Shown piece after piece: positions 21,775 to 28,718 of a stretch of 29,208 nt of DNA. The position numbers were made by a program, and so were the translations under genes. This stretch comes from a virus. The notes beneath the pieces are model-generated. The model saw only the letters and a list, made by a program, of their open reading frames with translations. It searched no databases and was not told the origin of the DNA. The stretch is taken from positions 1-29,208 of IMG/VR virus record IMGVR_UViG_3300034682_000209; one strand, given 5' to 3'. Positions within the stretch are counted from its first letter, which is position 1. Each line of letters opens with the position of its first letter.

Positions 21775-22020
21775 ATGACAGCCACCCGAGTCACCATGCC
21801 CAGCATCCCGCTCACCAGCAGCGCATTCGCATACCGCGACAGCCGCTGCACCGATGTCGCCGCAACCATTGCACGCGCTCACCAGCAGCGCTGCATGGTG
21901 CCCACCGATCAAGGCGACACCGACCTGGTGCTGGCGACCCTGCCCCGCCGCCGCGTGCGCGCTGGCGCGCCGGCCATGCCTCAGTACCCCACAGGAGTTC
22001 TTCCATGCGCCCGTTCCTGA
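21775..22020 (+). CDS. Hypothetical small protein
   Basis: An 81-residue frame starts at the ATG at 21775 with AGGAGA upstream. It reads MTATRVTMPSIPLTSSAFAY, then RDSRCTDVAATIARAHQQRC and MVPTDQGDTDLVLATLPRRR. The first half looks protein-like; the C-terminal part, which overlaps the next gene by 16 bp, is less so. No motif or membrane segment is evident. Its function is unknown. Confidence 0.55.
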   Translation: MTATRVTMPSIPLTSSAFAYRDSRCTDVAATIARAHQQRCMVPTDQGDTDLVLATLPRRRVRAGAPAMPQYPTGVLPCARS

Positions 22021-22145
22021 TCACCATCGGTGCTCTCACGCACATCGCTCTCGCACGCAGCAGCTGCGCGGCCGTGTGCGATGCCATGGAGCGCCATCCG
22101 GGCGCACGCTCCATAAGCGCCCGAGCCCTGCAGCGCAGCGCATGA
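22005..22145 (+). CDS. 46-aa micro-protein
   Basis: A short gene with CAGGAG seven bases before the ATG at 22005, product MRPFLITIGALTHIALARSS then CAAVCDAMERHPGARSISAR. Its pattern (hydrophobic strand, two Cys, then a helix) looks like a small phage protein. Its stop overlaps the next ATG by 4 bp (ATGA). It was too short for a length-filtered ORF list. Confidence 0.6.
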   Translation: MRPFLITIGALTHIALARSSCAAVCDAMERHPGARSISARALQRSA

Positions 22146-22258
22146 GGCGACCCATGCTGCACGCAAGAGCCCTGGCGGTGGCCTTCTGGCTGCTGCTCCT
22201 GATCAACGGCACCGGCCTTGCCGCCCTCGTTCTCTTTCCCCCTGGCCCTGTTCTCTAA
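22142..22258 (+). CDS. 38-aa single-span membrane micro-protein
   Basis: The ATG at 22142 overlaps the preceding stop (ATGA), indicating translational coupling. The product has a positively charged start (MRRPMLHARALA) and one strongly hydrophobic segment (VAFWLLLLINGTGLAALVLF), so it should insert in the inner membrane. Role unknown; superinfection or membrane-stress functions are possible for such peptides but not shown. Confidence 0.55.
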   Translation: MRRPMLHARALAVAFWLLLLINGTGLAALVLFPPGPVL

Positions 22259-22284
22259 CCCAACCGCTCGAAAGGAGCATTTCC

Positions 22285-22653
22285 ATGCATCAGGTTCCCC
22301 AAACTTCGGCCTCGCAAATCGACGTCAGCGAGTTCATCACCGACCTCGACGGCGGCCAGTTCGACCGCATGCTGTCCGCCGCACTGGGCAAGGTTGCGGC
22401 CGGCGTGGTCGACAACGACCGCCAGGGCGATGTGGACGTGAAATTCAAGATCGCTCGCATCCCCGGCACCAGCCAGGTGACCGTGTCGCACACCCTGAAG
22501 TACACGCGCCCCACGGCGGATGGCAAGGCTGCCGAGGAGGCCACGCGCAAGACGGTGATGCACGTGGGCAAGTTCGGCGTGATGACCCTCATGCCCCAGA
22601 ACCAGACACAGCTGTTCGCCGGCGCCAAGGATGGCGCCACTCAGCAGTCCTGA
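22285..22653 (+). CDS. Conserved-looking phage protein of unknown function
   Basis: The 122-residue product starts at the ATG at 22285 with AAAGGAG upstream. It is a soluble alpha/beta protein: IDVSEFITDLDGGQFDRMLS, AALGKVAAGVVDNDRQGDVD, then VKFKIARIPGTSQVTVSHTL and KYTRPTADGKAAEE. It sits one gene before the DUF2303 protein, a pairing I associate with phage early regions. Together with DUF2303 it may serve recombination or replication, but no motif proves this. Confidence 0.8.
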   Translation: MHQVPQTSASQIDVSEFITDLDGGQFDRMLSAALGKVAAGVVDNDRQGDVDVKFKIARIPGTSQVTVSHTLKYTRPTADGKAAEEATRKTVMHVGKFGVMTLMPQNQTQLFAGAKDGATQQS

Positions 22654-22677
22654 ACCGCTCTACCCGTCCCAGCAGAT

Positions 22678-22705
22678 CGGCCCGCCACGTGCGGGCCGCT
22701 TCATT
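22678..22705 (+). terminator. Hairpin CGGCCCGC-N5-GCGGGCCG
   Basis: A perfect 8-bp stem (22678-22685 with 22691-22698) lies between two genes, followed by CTTCATTT. The T content is modest, so it may be a pause or processing site instead of a terminator. Confidence 0.5.
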
Positions 22706-22728
22706 TCAACCGTACCTGAAAGAAATCA

Positions 22729-23568
22729 ATGAACAGCACTTCCACCGCCCTGCACGCCAACGCTCACGCCCTGGGCGCGCCTGAGAAGGACATCGACCAA
22801 GCCGAGGCCGCCATCTCCGCCGCGCTGAGCACGCACAGTGGCGCCCTGGCCCTGCCTGAGCAGTTCAAGCTGCACAACCTGGAGGCCTTCCTGCCTTTCC
22901 GGCGCCGCGCCGCCGGCAAGATGGCCTCTCCGTACATCAACGACTTCGTGGCATACATGTCCAGCCACCGGGATGAGGGCTGCACAGTCTTCGTGGATGC
23001 GGATGCCATGACCGCTACGGCCGTGCTGGACCTGGGCACGCCCACCAAGCCCGGCCACTGCGCGCACACAGCCATCCTCAAGCCCAGCGCTACGGCAGCC
23101 TATGCCGCGCTGCTCGCCATCATCAACCGCCAACAGAGCCAGAAGGACATGGCCGAATGGCTCGAAGACTGGTCCCTTTTCCTGCAGGCGCAAAGCGATG
23201 GTGTGCCCCTGGAAGTTCGCAAGGCGGTCTCGGCAGTCCGCGACATTTCCGTCGAGGCCATGAAGAAGGCCCAGAGCAATGTGCAGGCATTGAGCACCGA
23301 GCAGTCCGTGCTGGAGAGTGCACGGGCCAGCAGCAGCCACACGCTGCCCACACACCTGCTCTTCACCTGCACGCCCTACCCGGACCTGCAGACACGCACG
23401 TTCTCGCTGCGGCTGAGCGTGCTGCTGGATGACAAGCCACGGCTGATCCTGCGCCCGGCCGCTTTCGAGGAGCAGGTGGAGCAGATGGCCAACGAGTTCG
23501 CCACGCTCATCCGCACGGCAGTTGAAAACACTTCGCCGGTCCTCATCGGCACCTACACCAAGGCCTGA
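22729..23568 (+). CDS. DUF2303 family phage protein (YfdQ-like)
   Basis: The 279-residue protein follows the DUF2303 plan: LPEQFKLHNLEAFLPFRRRA, ASPYINDFVAYMSSHRDEGC, TVFVDADAMTATAVLDLG, PGHCAHTAILKPSATAAYAA and then AEWLEDWSLFLQAQ. A helical middle and a beta-rich C-terminus (LFTCTPYPDLQTRTFSLRLS) follow, as in E. coli YfdQ. The function is not known; the family is common in early regions of phages near recombination genes. The ATG at 22729 lacks a strong Shine-Dalgarno (GAAAGAAATCA upstream). It is the largest protein of the small-gene block. Confidence 0.85.
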   Translation: MNSTSTALHANAHALGAPEKDIDQAEAAISAALSTHSGALALPEQFKLHNLEAFLPFRRRAAGKMASPYINDFVAYMSSHRDEGCTVFVDADAMTATAVLDLGTPTKPGHCAHTAILKPSATAAYAALLAIINRQQSQKDMAEWLEDWSLFLQAQSDGVPLEVRKAVSAVRDISVEAMKKAQSNVQALSTEQSVLESARASSSHTLPTHLLFTCTPYPDLQTRTFSLRLSVLLDDKPRLILRPAAFEEQVEQMANEFATLIRTAVENTSPVLIGTYTKA

Positions 23569-23574
23569 CCTCGC

Positions 23575-23595
23575 GCCCTCGCCACATGCGAGGGC
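23575..23595 (+). terminator. Hairpin GCCCTCGC-N5-GCGAGGGC after the DUF2303 gene
   Basis: A perfect 8-bp stem starting 6 bp after the stop codon. No T-tract follows; a second hairpin lies at 23603-23628. Confidence 0.5.
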
Positions 23596-23602
23596 CATCT
23601 GC

Positions 23603-23628
23603 CCAGCGCCTTGCAGCCAGGGCGCTGG
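23603..23628 (+). terminator. Hairpin CCAGCGCC-N10-GGCGCTGG
   Basis: A second perfect 8-bp stem in the same gap, without T-tract, 28 bp before the next ATG. The tandem arrangement is unusual. Confidence 0.45.
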
Positions 23629-23655
23629 CCTGATGCACCACCGGAAAGGAGCGCC

Positions 23656-23868
23656 ATGCGCAGTCCAAAGAAAGGCCGAGAGCCCATGCGGCTCCATGAC
23701 CTGGCCGAAGCCATCTTCTGCATCCAGTGCGAACAAGAAAAGCCCGCCGCCGGCTCGCGTCGCTTCCGCGCCTGCCACGTCTGCGCTGATTGTTCCGTCC
23801 GCCTGGATCGCCTACCACCGCCTGAAGCCAAGCCTAGCCCAGGGCAACCAGCCGAAAGGAGGCAATGA
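23656..23868 (+). CDS. Small zinc-ribbon-like protein
   Basis: A 70-residue protein starts at the ATG at 23656 with AAAGGAG four bases upstream. It has the Cys pattern CIQC (residues 22-25) and CHVCADC (40-46), spaced like a four-Cys zinc ribbon: EAIFCIQCEQEKPAAGSRRF then RACHVCADCSVRLDRL. It probably binds zinc and perhaps nucleic acid. Its stop overlaps the next start (ATGA). Specific function unknown. Confidence 0.7.
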   Translation: MRSPKKGREPMRLHDLAEAIFCIQCEQEKPAAGSRRFRACHVCADCSVRLDRLPPPEAKPSPGQPAERRQ

Positions 23869-24197
23869 TGAAGCACACCGGCACCGTCTTTTTGAGCCGC
23901 ACGCCGCCCCAGGCAACCCACGCGGCGTGCGGCGCGTTCCAGCTACAGCTCCTGCTGTATGACCGCATCGGGCCACACCGCGTTGAGCCCTGGCGCGTAA
24001 CCTGGACAGGCAACGCCGCCCAGCGCTTTTGGAATGAGAGCAAGGCTCGGCTGGTCCCGGGCGCTGCGCTCGTTGTCGAACTCGACCGAGCACAGGTGCA
24101 CACCCTGCATTGCAGGCCGCCCAGGAGCGAGGTGCACGCCCATATGGTCTGCGCAGCGCTGGTGCCACCGCGCTCTGGGGAGGAGGCTCATGGCTGA
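23865..24197 (+). CDS. Hypothetical protein, possibly OB-fold-like
   Basis: The 110-residue protein starts at ATG ATG (23865 or 23868) with AAAGGAGG upstream, overlapping the preceding stop. It is beta-rich: GTVFLSRTPPQA, FQLQLLLYDRIGPH, VEPWRVTWTGNAAQRFW, and VPGAALVVELDRAQVHT. The strand order recalls small OB-fold or SSB-like proteins, but no diagnostic motif is visible, so that is only a suggestion. Overlaps the next gene by 8 bp. Confidence 0.65.
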   Translation: MMKHTGTVFLSRTPPQATHAACGAFQLQLLLYDRIGPHRVEPWRVTWTGNAAQRFWNESKARLVPGAALVVELDRAQVHTLHCRPPRSEVHAHMVCAALVPPRSGEEAHG

Positions 24198-24408
24198 CCC
24201 CATCGTTGACCAATGCGGCACATGGGTAACCAGCGTTCCAAAAGCCGTCATTGAACGCGAAGCGCGCGAGGCCCATGCGGCAGGGCTGACGCCCAATGAA
24301 GGCTGCCGCTATCCGTTCTACAGCCATCGCGCTATGCACTGGCTGGCCATCTACAACCTCTGCATGCCCCTCCCAAACCATGGCAAACCGAAAAACACCC
24401 TCACCTGA
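24190..24408 (+). CDS. Hypothetical small protein
   Basis: The 72-residue product starts at the ATG at 24190 after GAGGAGG. It reads MADPIVDQCGTWVTSVPKAV, IEREAREAHAAGLTPNEGCR, YPFYSHRAMHWLAIYNLCM, a small aromatic-rich protein with three Cys. It overlaps the upstream gene by 8 bp and the downstream one by 29 bp. No family recognised. Confidence 0.65.
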   Translation: MADPIVDQCGTWVTSVPKAVIEREAREAHAAGLTPNEGCRYPFYSHRAMHWLAIYNLCMPLPNHGKPKNTLT

Positions 24409-24679
24409 CAGTGCATTCACCGTTGGCGGAAAGGCGCCGCAAGTGCTCCGCCCGAGCGAATTGCAACAGCGAAAGGAATCACTTGCAGCGACCACTCCCT
24501 GGCACAACCCATGGGGCCGACAAGACAACCTCTACACAGGAGATGAATTGAAAACAAACCCTGGCATTCCGCCAGAACGCATGGCTGCCTATGGACTGCC
24601 CTCGCGCGTCGGCGGGCGCCTCCACTACCCCGACGGAAGAGTCGAAGTTTTTCCAGATACAGAAAGGAAGCTGAAATGA
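24380..24679 (+). CDS. Hypothetical protein upstream of the H-NS-like gene
   Basis: The likely start is the ATG at 24380 (99 residues, MANRKTPSPDSAFTVGGKAP), inside the end of the previous gene; no Shine-Dalgarno is seen, so coupling is probable. The middle, LYTGDELKTNPGIPPERMAA, and the end, GGRLHYPDGRVEVFPDTERK, look like a real soluble protein. Its stop overlaps the H-NS-like ATG (ATGA). The local base composition is lower in GC than the neighbours. Function unknown. Confidence 0.6.
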   Translation: MANRKTPSPDSAFTVGGKAPQVLRPSELQQRKESLAATTPWHNPWGRQDNLYTGDELKTNPGIPPERMAAYGLPSRVGGRLHYPDGRVEVFPDTERKLK

Positions 24680-24987
24680 GCGACTACCAGACACTGCTGG
24701 CCAAGAGGGCAGAACTCGATGCACAGATTGCAGCCGCTCGGGCTTCAGAGCGCGCCCAGGCAATCCTGCAACTCCGCGAGATCACCCTGCAGGCCCGCTC
24801 ACTTGCAGATGAGCACGGCATCACCACTGATGAGCTTTTTCCCGGAACAAAAGCGAAGAAGGCCGGCAGCGTGGGCGCCCCGAAGTACCGCGACCCCGCC
24901 ACCGGAGCCACCTGGACAGGCCGGGGCAAGCCGCCGAACTGGATCAACGGCAAGGACCGCACTCCCTTCCAGATCACACCCGACTGA
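24676..24987 (+). CDS. H-NS-like nucleoid-associated protein
   Basis: The 103-residue protein has the H-NS layout of Burkholderiales: an N-terminal helical oligomerisation part (YQTLLAKRAELDAQIAAARA), a linker, and a C-terminal DNA-binding motif PKYRDPATGATWTGRGKPPN ending WI. It binds curved AT-rich DNA. A phage copy could silence host or phage genes, or replace and interfere with host H-NS. It is coupled to the gene before it and followed by a 100-bp gap with hairpins. Family assignment is firm; its role in this phage is inference. Confidence 0.9.
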   Translation: MSDYQTLLAKRAELDAQIAAARASERAQAILQLREITLQARSLADEHGITTDELFPGTKAKKAGSVGAPKYRDPATGATWTGRGKPPNWINGKDRTPFQITPD

Positions 24988-25050
24988 ACGATGCATGAGC
25001 GAAGGAGCCGCGCGGCCCCTTCCCTGATACATCCCCTCCCCCTTCAACCA

Positions 25051-25073
25051 AGCCAGCCGTCGCGCTGGCTTTT
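25051..25073 (+). terminator. Hairpin AGCCAGC-N6-GCTGGCT with TTT
   Basis: A 7-bp stem (25051-25057 with 25064-25070) and TTTCTC, ending 14 bp before the DUF5131 ATG. A shorter palindrome GCCGCGCGGC lies at 25007-25016 in the same gap. Confidence 0.6.
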
Positions 25074-25087
25074 CTCATGGAGCCGCA

Positions 25088-26149
25088 ATGTCCGAGAACA
25101 GCAAGATCGAATGGACCGACCACACGTTCAACCCCTGGGAAGGCTGCCAGAAGGTGGGCCCGGGCTGTGACCACTGCTATGCCGAGACCCGCAATGCGCG
25201 GTTTGCCGGCGGCCAGGCCGTGAACTGGGGCCCAGGCGCGCCGCGCCGTCGCACCAGCCCTGCCACCTGGGCCATGCCGCGCCGCTGGAACGCGCAGGCT
25301 GATGCATTCATGGCTCAGCATGGACGCCGCCAGCGCGTGTTCTGTGCATCGCTGGCGGACGTGTTCGACAACGCTGTGGACCCGCAATGGCGCGCCGACC
25401 TGTTCACCCTGATCCACCAGACGCCGAACCTTGACTGGCTGCTGCTCACGAAGCGCATCGGCAACGTCATCCCCATGATGGCGGAGCTGGTGCACGACAA
25501 GGACCAGGACCTGCCATGGCTGGACATGATGCCGCTGCCCAATGTGTGGATCGGCGCCACCATCGTGAACCAGGCCGAGGCCGACCGCGACATCCCGAAG
25601 CTGCTGGCCGTGCCGGCGCGCGTGCGCTTCCTGAGCATGGAACCGCTGCTGGGGCCTGTGAATCTGGAGCGTCCTCGCCCTGGGCCTGACCTGGACCAAG
25701 GCGGCGGCTCGAAGATCTGCCAGCCCTGGCTGATCCAGAGCGGAATCCATTGGGTGATCGTGGGCGGCGAGAGCGGACCAGGCGCTCGACCCATGCATCC
25801 CGTCTGGGCATCCAGCCTGCGGGACCAATGCGACGCCGCAGGAGTGCCCTTCCTGTTCAAGCAGTGGGGTGAGTGGCGGCCGATCTCACAGATGAGCGAC
25901 GGCGAGTACCGCGCTATATGGAGGTCCCGTGTGATTGCAAAGCCCCACGAGGACCAAGCCAACTTGGATGACATCTATGGCCGCGTGTGCAGCACGGAGA
26001 GCACGGTCATTCACCTGGACGGCACCGTGCATCACTTCCTGGAGCCGAACGCTTTCCCGCCCGGCGCCATGATGATGTACCGGGTCGGCAAAAAGGCCGC
26101 AGGCCGCCAGCTGGACGGCCGCACCTGGGACGAGACGCCCGCCAACTGA
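25088..26149 (+). CDS. DUF5131 (phage Gp37/Gp68) family three-Cys protein
   Basis: The 353-residue product has the clear DUF5131 signature: IEWTDHTFNPWEGCQKVGPG then CDHCYAE, with Cys at 20, 27 and 30, and later RVFCASLADVFDNAVDPQWR, LDWLLLTKRIGN, VWIGATIVNQAEADRDIPKL, VRFLSMEPLLGPV and HWVIVGGESGPGARPMHPVW. The three-Cys pattern (C-x6-C-x2-C) is like an iron-sulphur site and the family has been compared with radical-SAM-like proteins. Its true reaction is not established. A separate gene for the TcmP-type partner known for some homologues is not seen here. GGAG precedes the ATG at 25088. The C-terminal 90 residues are specific to this member or subgroup. Confidence 0.92.
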   Translation: MSENSKIEWTDHTFNPWEGCQKVGPGCDHCYAETRNARFAGGQAVNWGPGAPRRRTSPATWAMPRRWNAQADAFMAQHGRRQRVFCASLADVFDNAVDPQWRADLFTLIHQTPNLDWLLLTKRIGNVIPMMAELVHDKDQDLPWLDMMPLPNVWIGATIVNQAEADRDIPKLLAVPARVRFLSMEPLLGPVNLERPRPGPDLDQGGGSKICQPWLIQSGIHWVIVGGESGPGARPMHPVWASSLRDQCDAAGVPFLFKQWGEWRPISQMSDGEYRAIWRSRVIAKPHEDQANLDDIYGRVCSTESTVIHLDGTVHHFLEPNAFPPGAMMMYRVGKKAAGRQLDGRTWDETPAN

Positions 26150-26163
26150 CCACTGGGGCATTA

Positions 26164-26176
26164 GCACAGCCTGTGC
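26164..26176. terminator. Small palindrome between convergent genes
   Basis: GCACA-GCC-TGTGC lies in the 39-bp gap between the ends of the DUF5131 gene and the minus-strand gene. It has no T-tract on either side and could be a weak two-way terminator. Confidence 0.35.
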
Positions 26177-26188
26177 GGGCAGGAGTTG

Positions 26189-26440
26189 CTAGACGTCTTG
26201 CGAGAGGATTTTTGGAGGCAAACCCGCCGCGAACTTGAGCGCGGCAACGCCGTGGATCTGCACCCAGTTCGTGGAATAGGATTTCAGACAACCGGCCTCA
26301 AGTCCAGCATCTCCGCCGGCCAATTTATCGAGGGCGTCACCGGAAATGGTCCCCATATACCGCGCCTCTTCAACCCAAAAATTAAACGACACGCGCCGGG
26401 GATTCATTTTGTACTCGGCATCAAGGTCGCACCTGTCCAT
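26189..26440 (-). CDS. Small minus-strand protein (possibly DUF1488-like)
   Basis: An 83-residue protein starts at the ATG at 26440 with a strong AAGGAG five bases upstream. It reads MDRCDLDAEYKMNPRRVSFN, FWVEEARYMGTISGDALDKL, then STNWVQIHGVAALKFAAGLP and PKILSQDV. The strand-turn-helix with 'V-F-----GTISGDAL--L' faintly resembles DUF1488 proteins, but I am not sure. It is the only gene on this strand between the DUF5131 and methyltransferase genes and would be transcribed away from the methyltransferase. Local base composition is less GC-rich than the neighbours. Confidence 0.7.
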   Translation of the reverse strand: MDRCDLDAEYKMNPRRVSFNFWVEEARYMGTISGDALDKLAGGDAGLEAGCLKSYSTNWVQIHGVAALKFAAGLPPKILSQDV

Positions 26441-26478
26441 CTTTGCTCCTTTTATATAGAGCCCTAATTTCAACAGAA

Positions 26479-26496
26479 GCCTCCGACCATGGAGGC
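26479..26496 (+). other. Hairpin GCCTCC-N6-GGAGGC in the methyltransferase leader
   Basis: A perfect 6-bp stem lies just ahead of the terminator at 26503-26538. The two together form a structured leader of about 60 nt before the methyltransferase. Confidence 0.45.
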
Positions 26497-26502
26497 AAAC
26501 CA

Positions 26503-26538
26503 AAGCCGCCCGGCCCTGCCGCGAGCGGCTTTTTTTTT
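26503..26538 (+). terminator. Strong intrinsic terminator in front of the methyltransferase
   Basis: AAGCCGC (26503-26509) pairs with GCGGCTT (26525-26531), followed by nine T in a row (26530-26538). It ends 20 bp before the methyltransferase ATG, and the gene upstream on this strand has already ended 350 bp earlier. It could therefore act as an attenuator for the methyltransferase. Confidence 0.8.
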
Positions 26539-26558
26539 GCCCAAAGGAACCCCACCCG

Positions 26559-28718
26559 ATGAAGCGCGACAACTTCACCATGCCGCTGGCCTTCCCCGGC
26601 GAACTCATCATCGACAACTTTGCCGGCGGCGGCGGCACCTCCACCGGGTTGGAAGCCGCCTTCGGCCGGCCTGTGGACATCGCCATCAATCACGACCCCG
26701 AGGCGCTGGCCATGCACGCCGCGAACCACCCGCACACGCTGCACCTGTGCGAGAGCGTGTGGGACGTGAACCCGATTCAGGTCACCGGCAATCAACCCGT
26801 AGCTCTCGTCTGGCTGTCGCCCGACTGCAAGCATTTCAGCAAGGCCAAGGGCGGCACGCCCGTCTCGAAGCACATCCGGGGCCTGGCCTGGGTGGGCATG
26901 CGCTGGGTGGCGATGTGCAAGCCCCGCGTGCTCATGCTGGAGAACGTGGAGGAGTTCCAGACCTGGGGCCCGATTCTGGTGGGCCCCGATGGCCAGGCCC
27001 GTCCGGACCCCGCACGCCGGGGCAAGACCTTCCAGTCGTTCGTGCGCCAGCTCAAGGCCCACGGCTACCAGGTGGACTGGCGCGAGCTGCGCGCGAGCGA
27101 CCACGGCGCGCCCACGATCCGCAAGCGCCTGTTTCTCGTTGCGCGCCGCGATGGCCTGCCAATCGTCTGGCCCGAGCAGACCCACGCTGAGCCCACTGAC
27201 CGCCGCGTGATCGCTGGCAAGCTGGCCGCGCACCGGACGGCTGCCGAATGCATCGACTTCGACCTGCATGCCGACAGCGTATTTGGCCGCAAGCGCCCGC
27301 TGGTGGACAACACCATGCGCCGCGTGGCAAAAGGCCTGTGGAAGCATGTCCTCACCAGTGCCAACCCGTACATCGTCGGCGCCCAGGCGCCCTATCTCAA
27401 CGAGCACGCGAACGCCAGCAACCAGCGCACCATGCCCGCCGACGCGCCGCTGCGCACCATATGCGCCCAGGTCAAGGGCGGGCACTTCAGCGTGGTGGCG
27501 CCCACCCTGGCCCCGCTGCGCGGAACGTCCGAGCAGCACCTGGTCGGCCATGCCGTGGATGCCCCGCTGTCCACCGTTGCCGCGTCCGGCACACACCACG
27601 CCCTGGTGGGCGCCAACCTGGTCACCATCGGCTACGGCGAGCGCGAGGGCCAGCAACCGCGCGTGCAGGACATCGATGCACCGCTGGGCACCGTGGTGGC
27701 CGGGGGCATCAAAAGCGCCCTGGCCATGGCCCACATCACCAAGTTCAACACGGGAAGCGTGGGCAGCGCGGTGGACGCACCCCTGCCAACGGTCACGGCT
27801 GGCGGCACGCCGAAGCGGCCCAGCACCGGCATTCAGATGGGCATGGTGGCCGCGCACCTGGTGGACATGGGCCACGGCGAAGGGCCTGCCGGCGGCAAGC
27901 GCTGGAGCCATGGCGCGCGCAGCCTGGAGGTGCCGCTCAACACGGTCACCGCCAGCGGCGGCACCAGCGCGCTTGCTGCCGTGCACCTGACCCACCTCAC
28001 GCATCACGGCGAGCGCACCGGCAACGACCCGCGCGAGCCGCTGCGCACAGTCACCGGCGCCAACCGGGGCGAGCAGGCCATGGTGGCCGCGTGCCTGGAG
28101 CAAGCCAACGGTGGGTTCTACGACGGCGACGGGCGCCGGGTGTGCGACCCGTTGTCCACGATCACGTCCAGCGGCACGCAGCAGCGCCTGATCACGGCCT
28201 ACATGGTCAAGTACTACAGCGAGGGCGGCCAAGACAGCGCCTGCAGCGAGCCCATGCACACCGTGCCCACGAAGGCGCGCATGGGCCTTGTGCAGACCTG
28301 CCAGGTGCCGGCCGCAACGCTGGCGCCCGAGCATGCCGAGCGGGCCCGGCTGTGCGCCGAGCTGCTGCACAAGCACCTGCCCGAGCACTTTCCCGATCCG
28401 GCCGAACTCGTGCTCATGTGGCACGCAGGCCAGTGGTGGGTGCTTGTGGACATCACGCTGCGCATGCTCAAGCCGCGCGAGTTGTTCCGAGCCCAGGGCT
28501 TCCCCGAGGGCTACCACTTCGAGCGTGTGCCTGACCCGGCCCTGCTGTTCCCGAACGGCAAGCAGGCCACCCCCAATCCGCTGGACATGCCCTTCATACC
28601 CCTGAGCACTACCGCCCAGGTCCGCATGGTCGGCAACAGCGTCTGCCCACTGGTGGCTAAGGCTCTTGCCCGCGCCAACTTCGCGCATGAGGCCTTGATC
28701 TACGGAGCCGCTGCGTGA
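26559..28718 (+). CDS. C5-cytosine DNA methyltransferase with repeat-rich recognition region
   Basis: The 719-residue enzyme transfers a methyl group from S-adenosylmethionine to cytosine C5. Motif I is IIDNFAGGGGTSTGLE (17-32), the catalytic Cys90 lies in LSPDCKHFSKAKGG (motif IV, with an extra Asp before Cys compared with the usual Pro-Cys), motif VI is ENVEEF (128-133), motif VIII PTIRKRLFLVARR (185-197), then RELFRAQGFP (640-649) and GNSVCPLVAKAL (692-703). Between motifs VIII and IX, where the target recognition domain sits, are eight PLxTV-type repeats (residues 296-569). The length is well above the usual 330-450. No restriction partner is seen, so it probably protects phage DNA or alters gene expression. 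AAAGGA lies about ten bases before the ATG. Confidence 0.95.
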   Translation: MKRDNFTMPLAFPGELIIDNFAGGGGTSTGLEAAFGRPVDIAINHDPEALAMHAANHPHTLHLCESVWDVNPIQVTGNQPVALVWLSPDCKHFSKAKGGTPVSKHIRGLAWVGMRWVAMCKPRVLMLENVEEFQTWGPILVGPDGQARPDPARRGKTFQSFVRQLKAHGYQVDWRELRASDHGAPTIRKRLFLVARRDGLPIVWPEQTHAEPTDRRVIAGKLAAHRTAAECIDFDLHADSVFGRKRPLVDNTMRRVAKGLWKHVLTSANPYIVGAQAPYLNEHANASNQRTMPADAPLRTICAQVKGGHFSVVAPTLAPLRGTSEQHLVGHAVDAPLSTVAASGTHHALVGANLVTIGYGEREGQQPRVQDIDAPLGTVVAGGIKSALAMAHITKFNTGSVGSAVDAPLPTVTAGGTPKRPSTGIQMGMVAAHLVDMGHGEGPAGGKRWSHGARSLEVPLNTVTASGGTSALAAVHLTHLTHHGERTGNDPREPLRTVTGANRGEQAMVAACLEQANGGFYDGDGRRVCDPLSTITSSGTQQRLITAYMVKYYSEGGQDSACSEPMHTVPTKARMGLVQTCQVPAATLAPEHAERARLCAELLHKHLPEHFPDPAELVLMWHAGQWWVLVDITLRMLKPRELFRAQGFPEGYHFERVPDPALLFPNGKQATPNPLDMPFIPLSTTAQVRMVGNSVCPLVAKALARANFAHEALIYGAAA
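27440..28296 (+). repeat. Eight PLxTV repeats within the methyltransferase
   Basis: Copies begin at residues 296 (APLRTI), 335 (APLSTV), 374 (APLGTV), 407 (APLPTV), 458 (VPLNTV), 493 (EPLRTV), 530 (DPLSTI) and 564 (EPMHTV). The period is 33-51 residues. Most copies continue with A/T-x-G-G/T and a hydrophobic ALVAAHL-like stretch. Confidence 0.85.
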
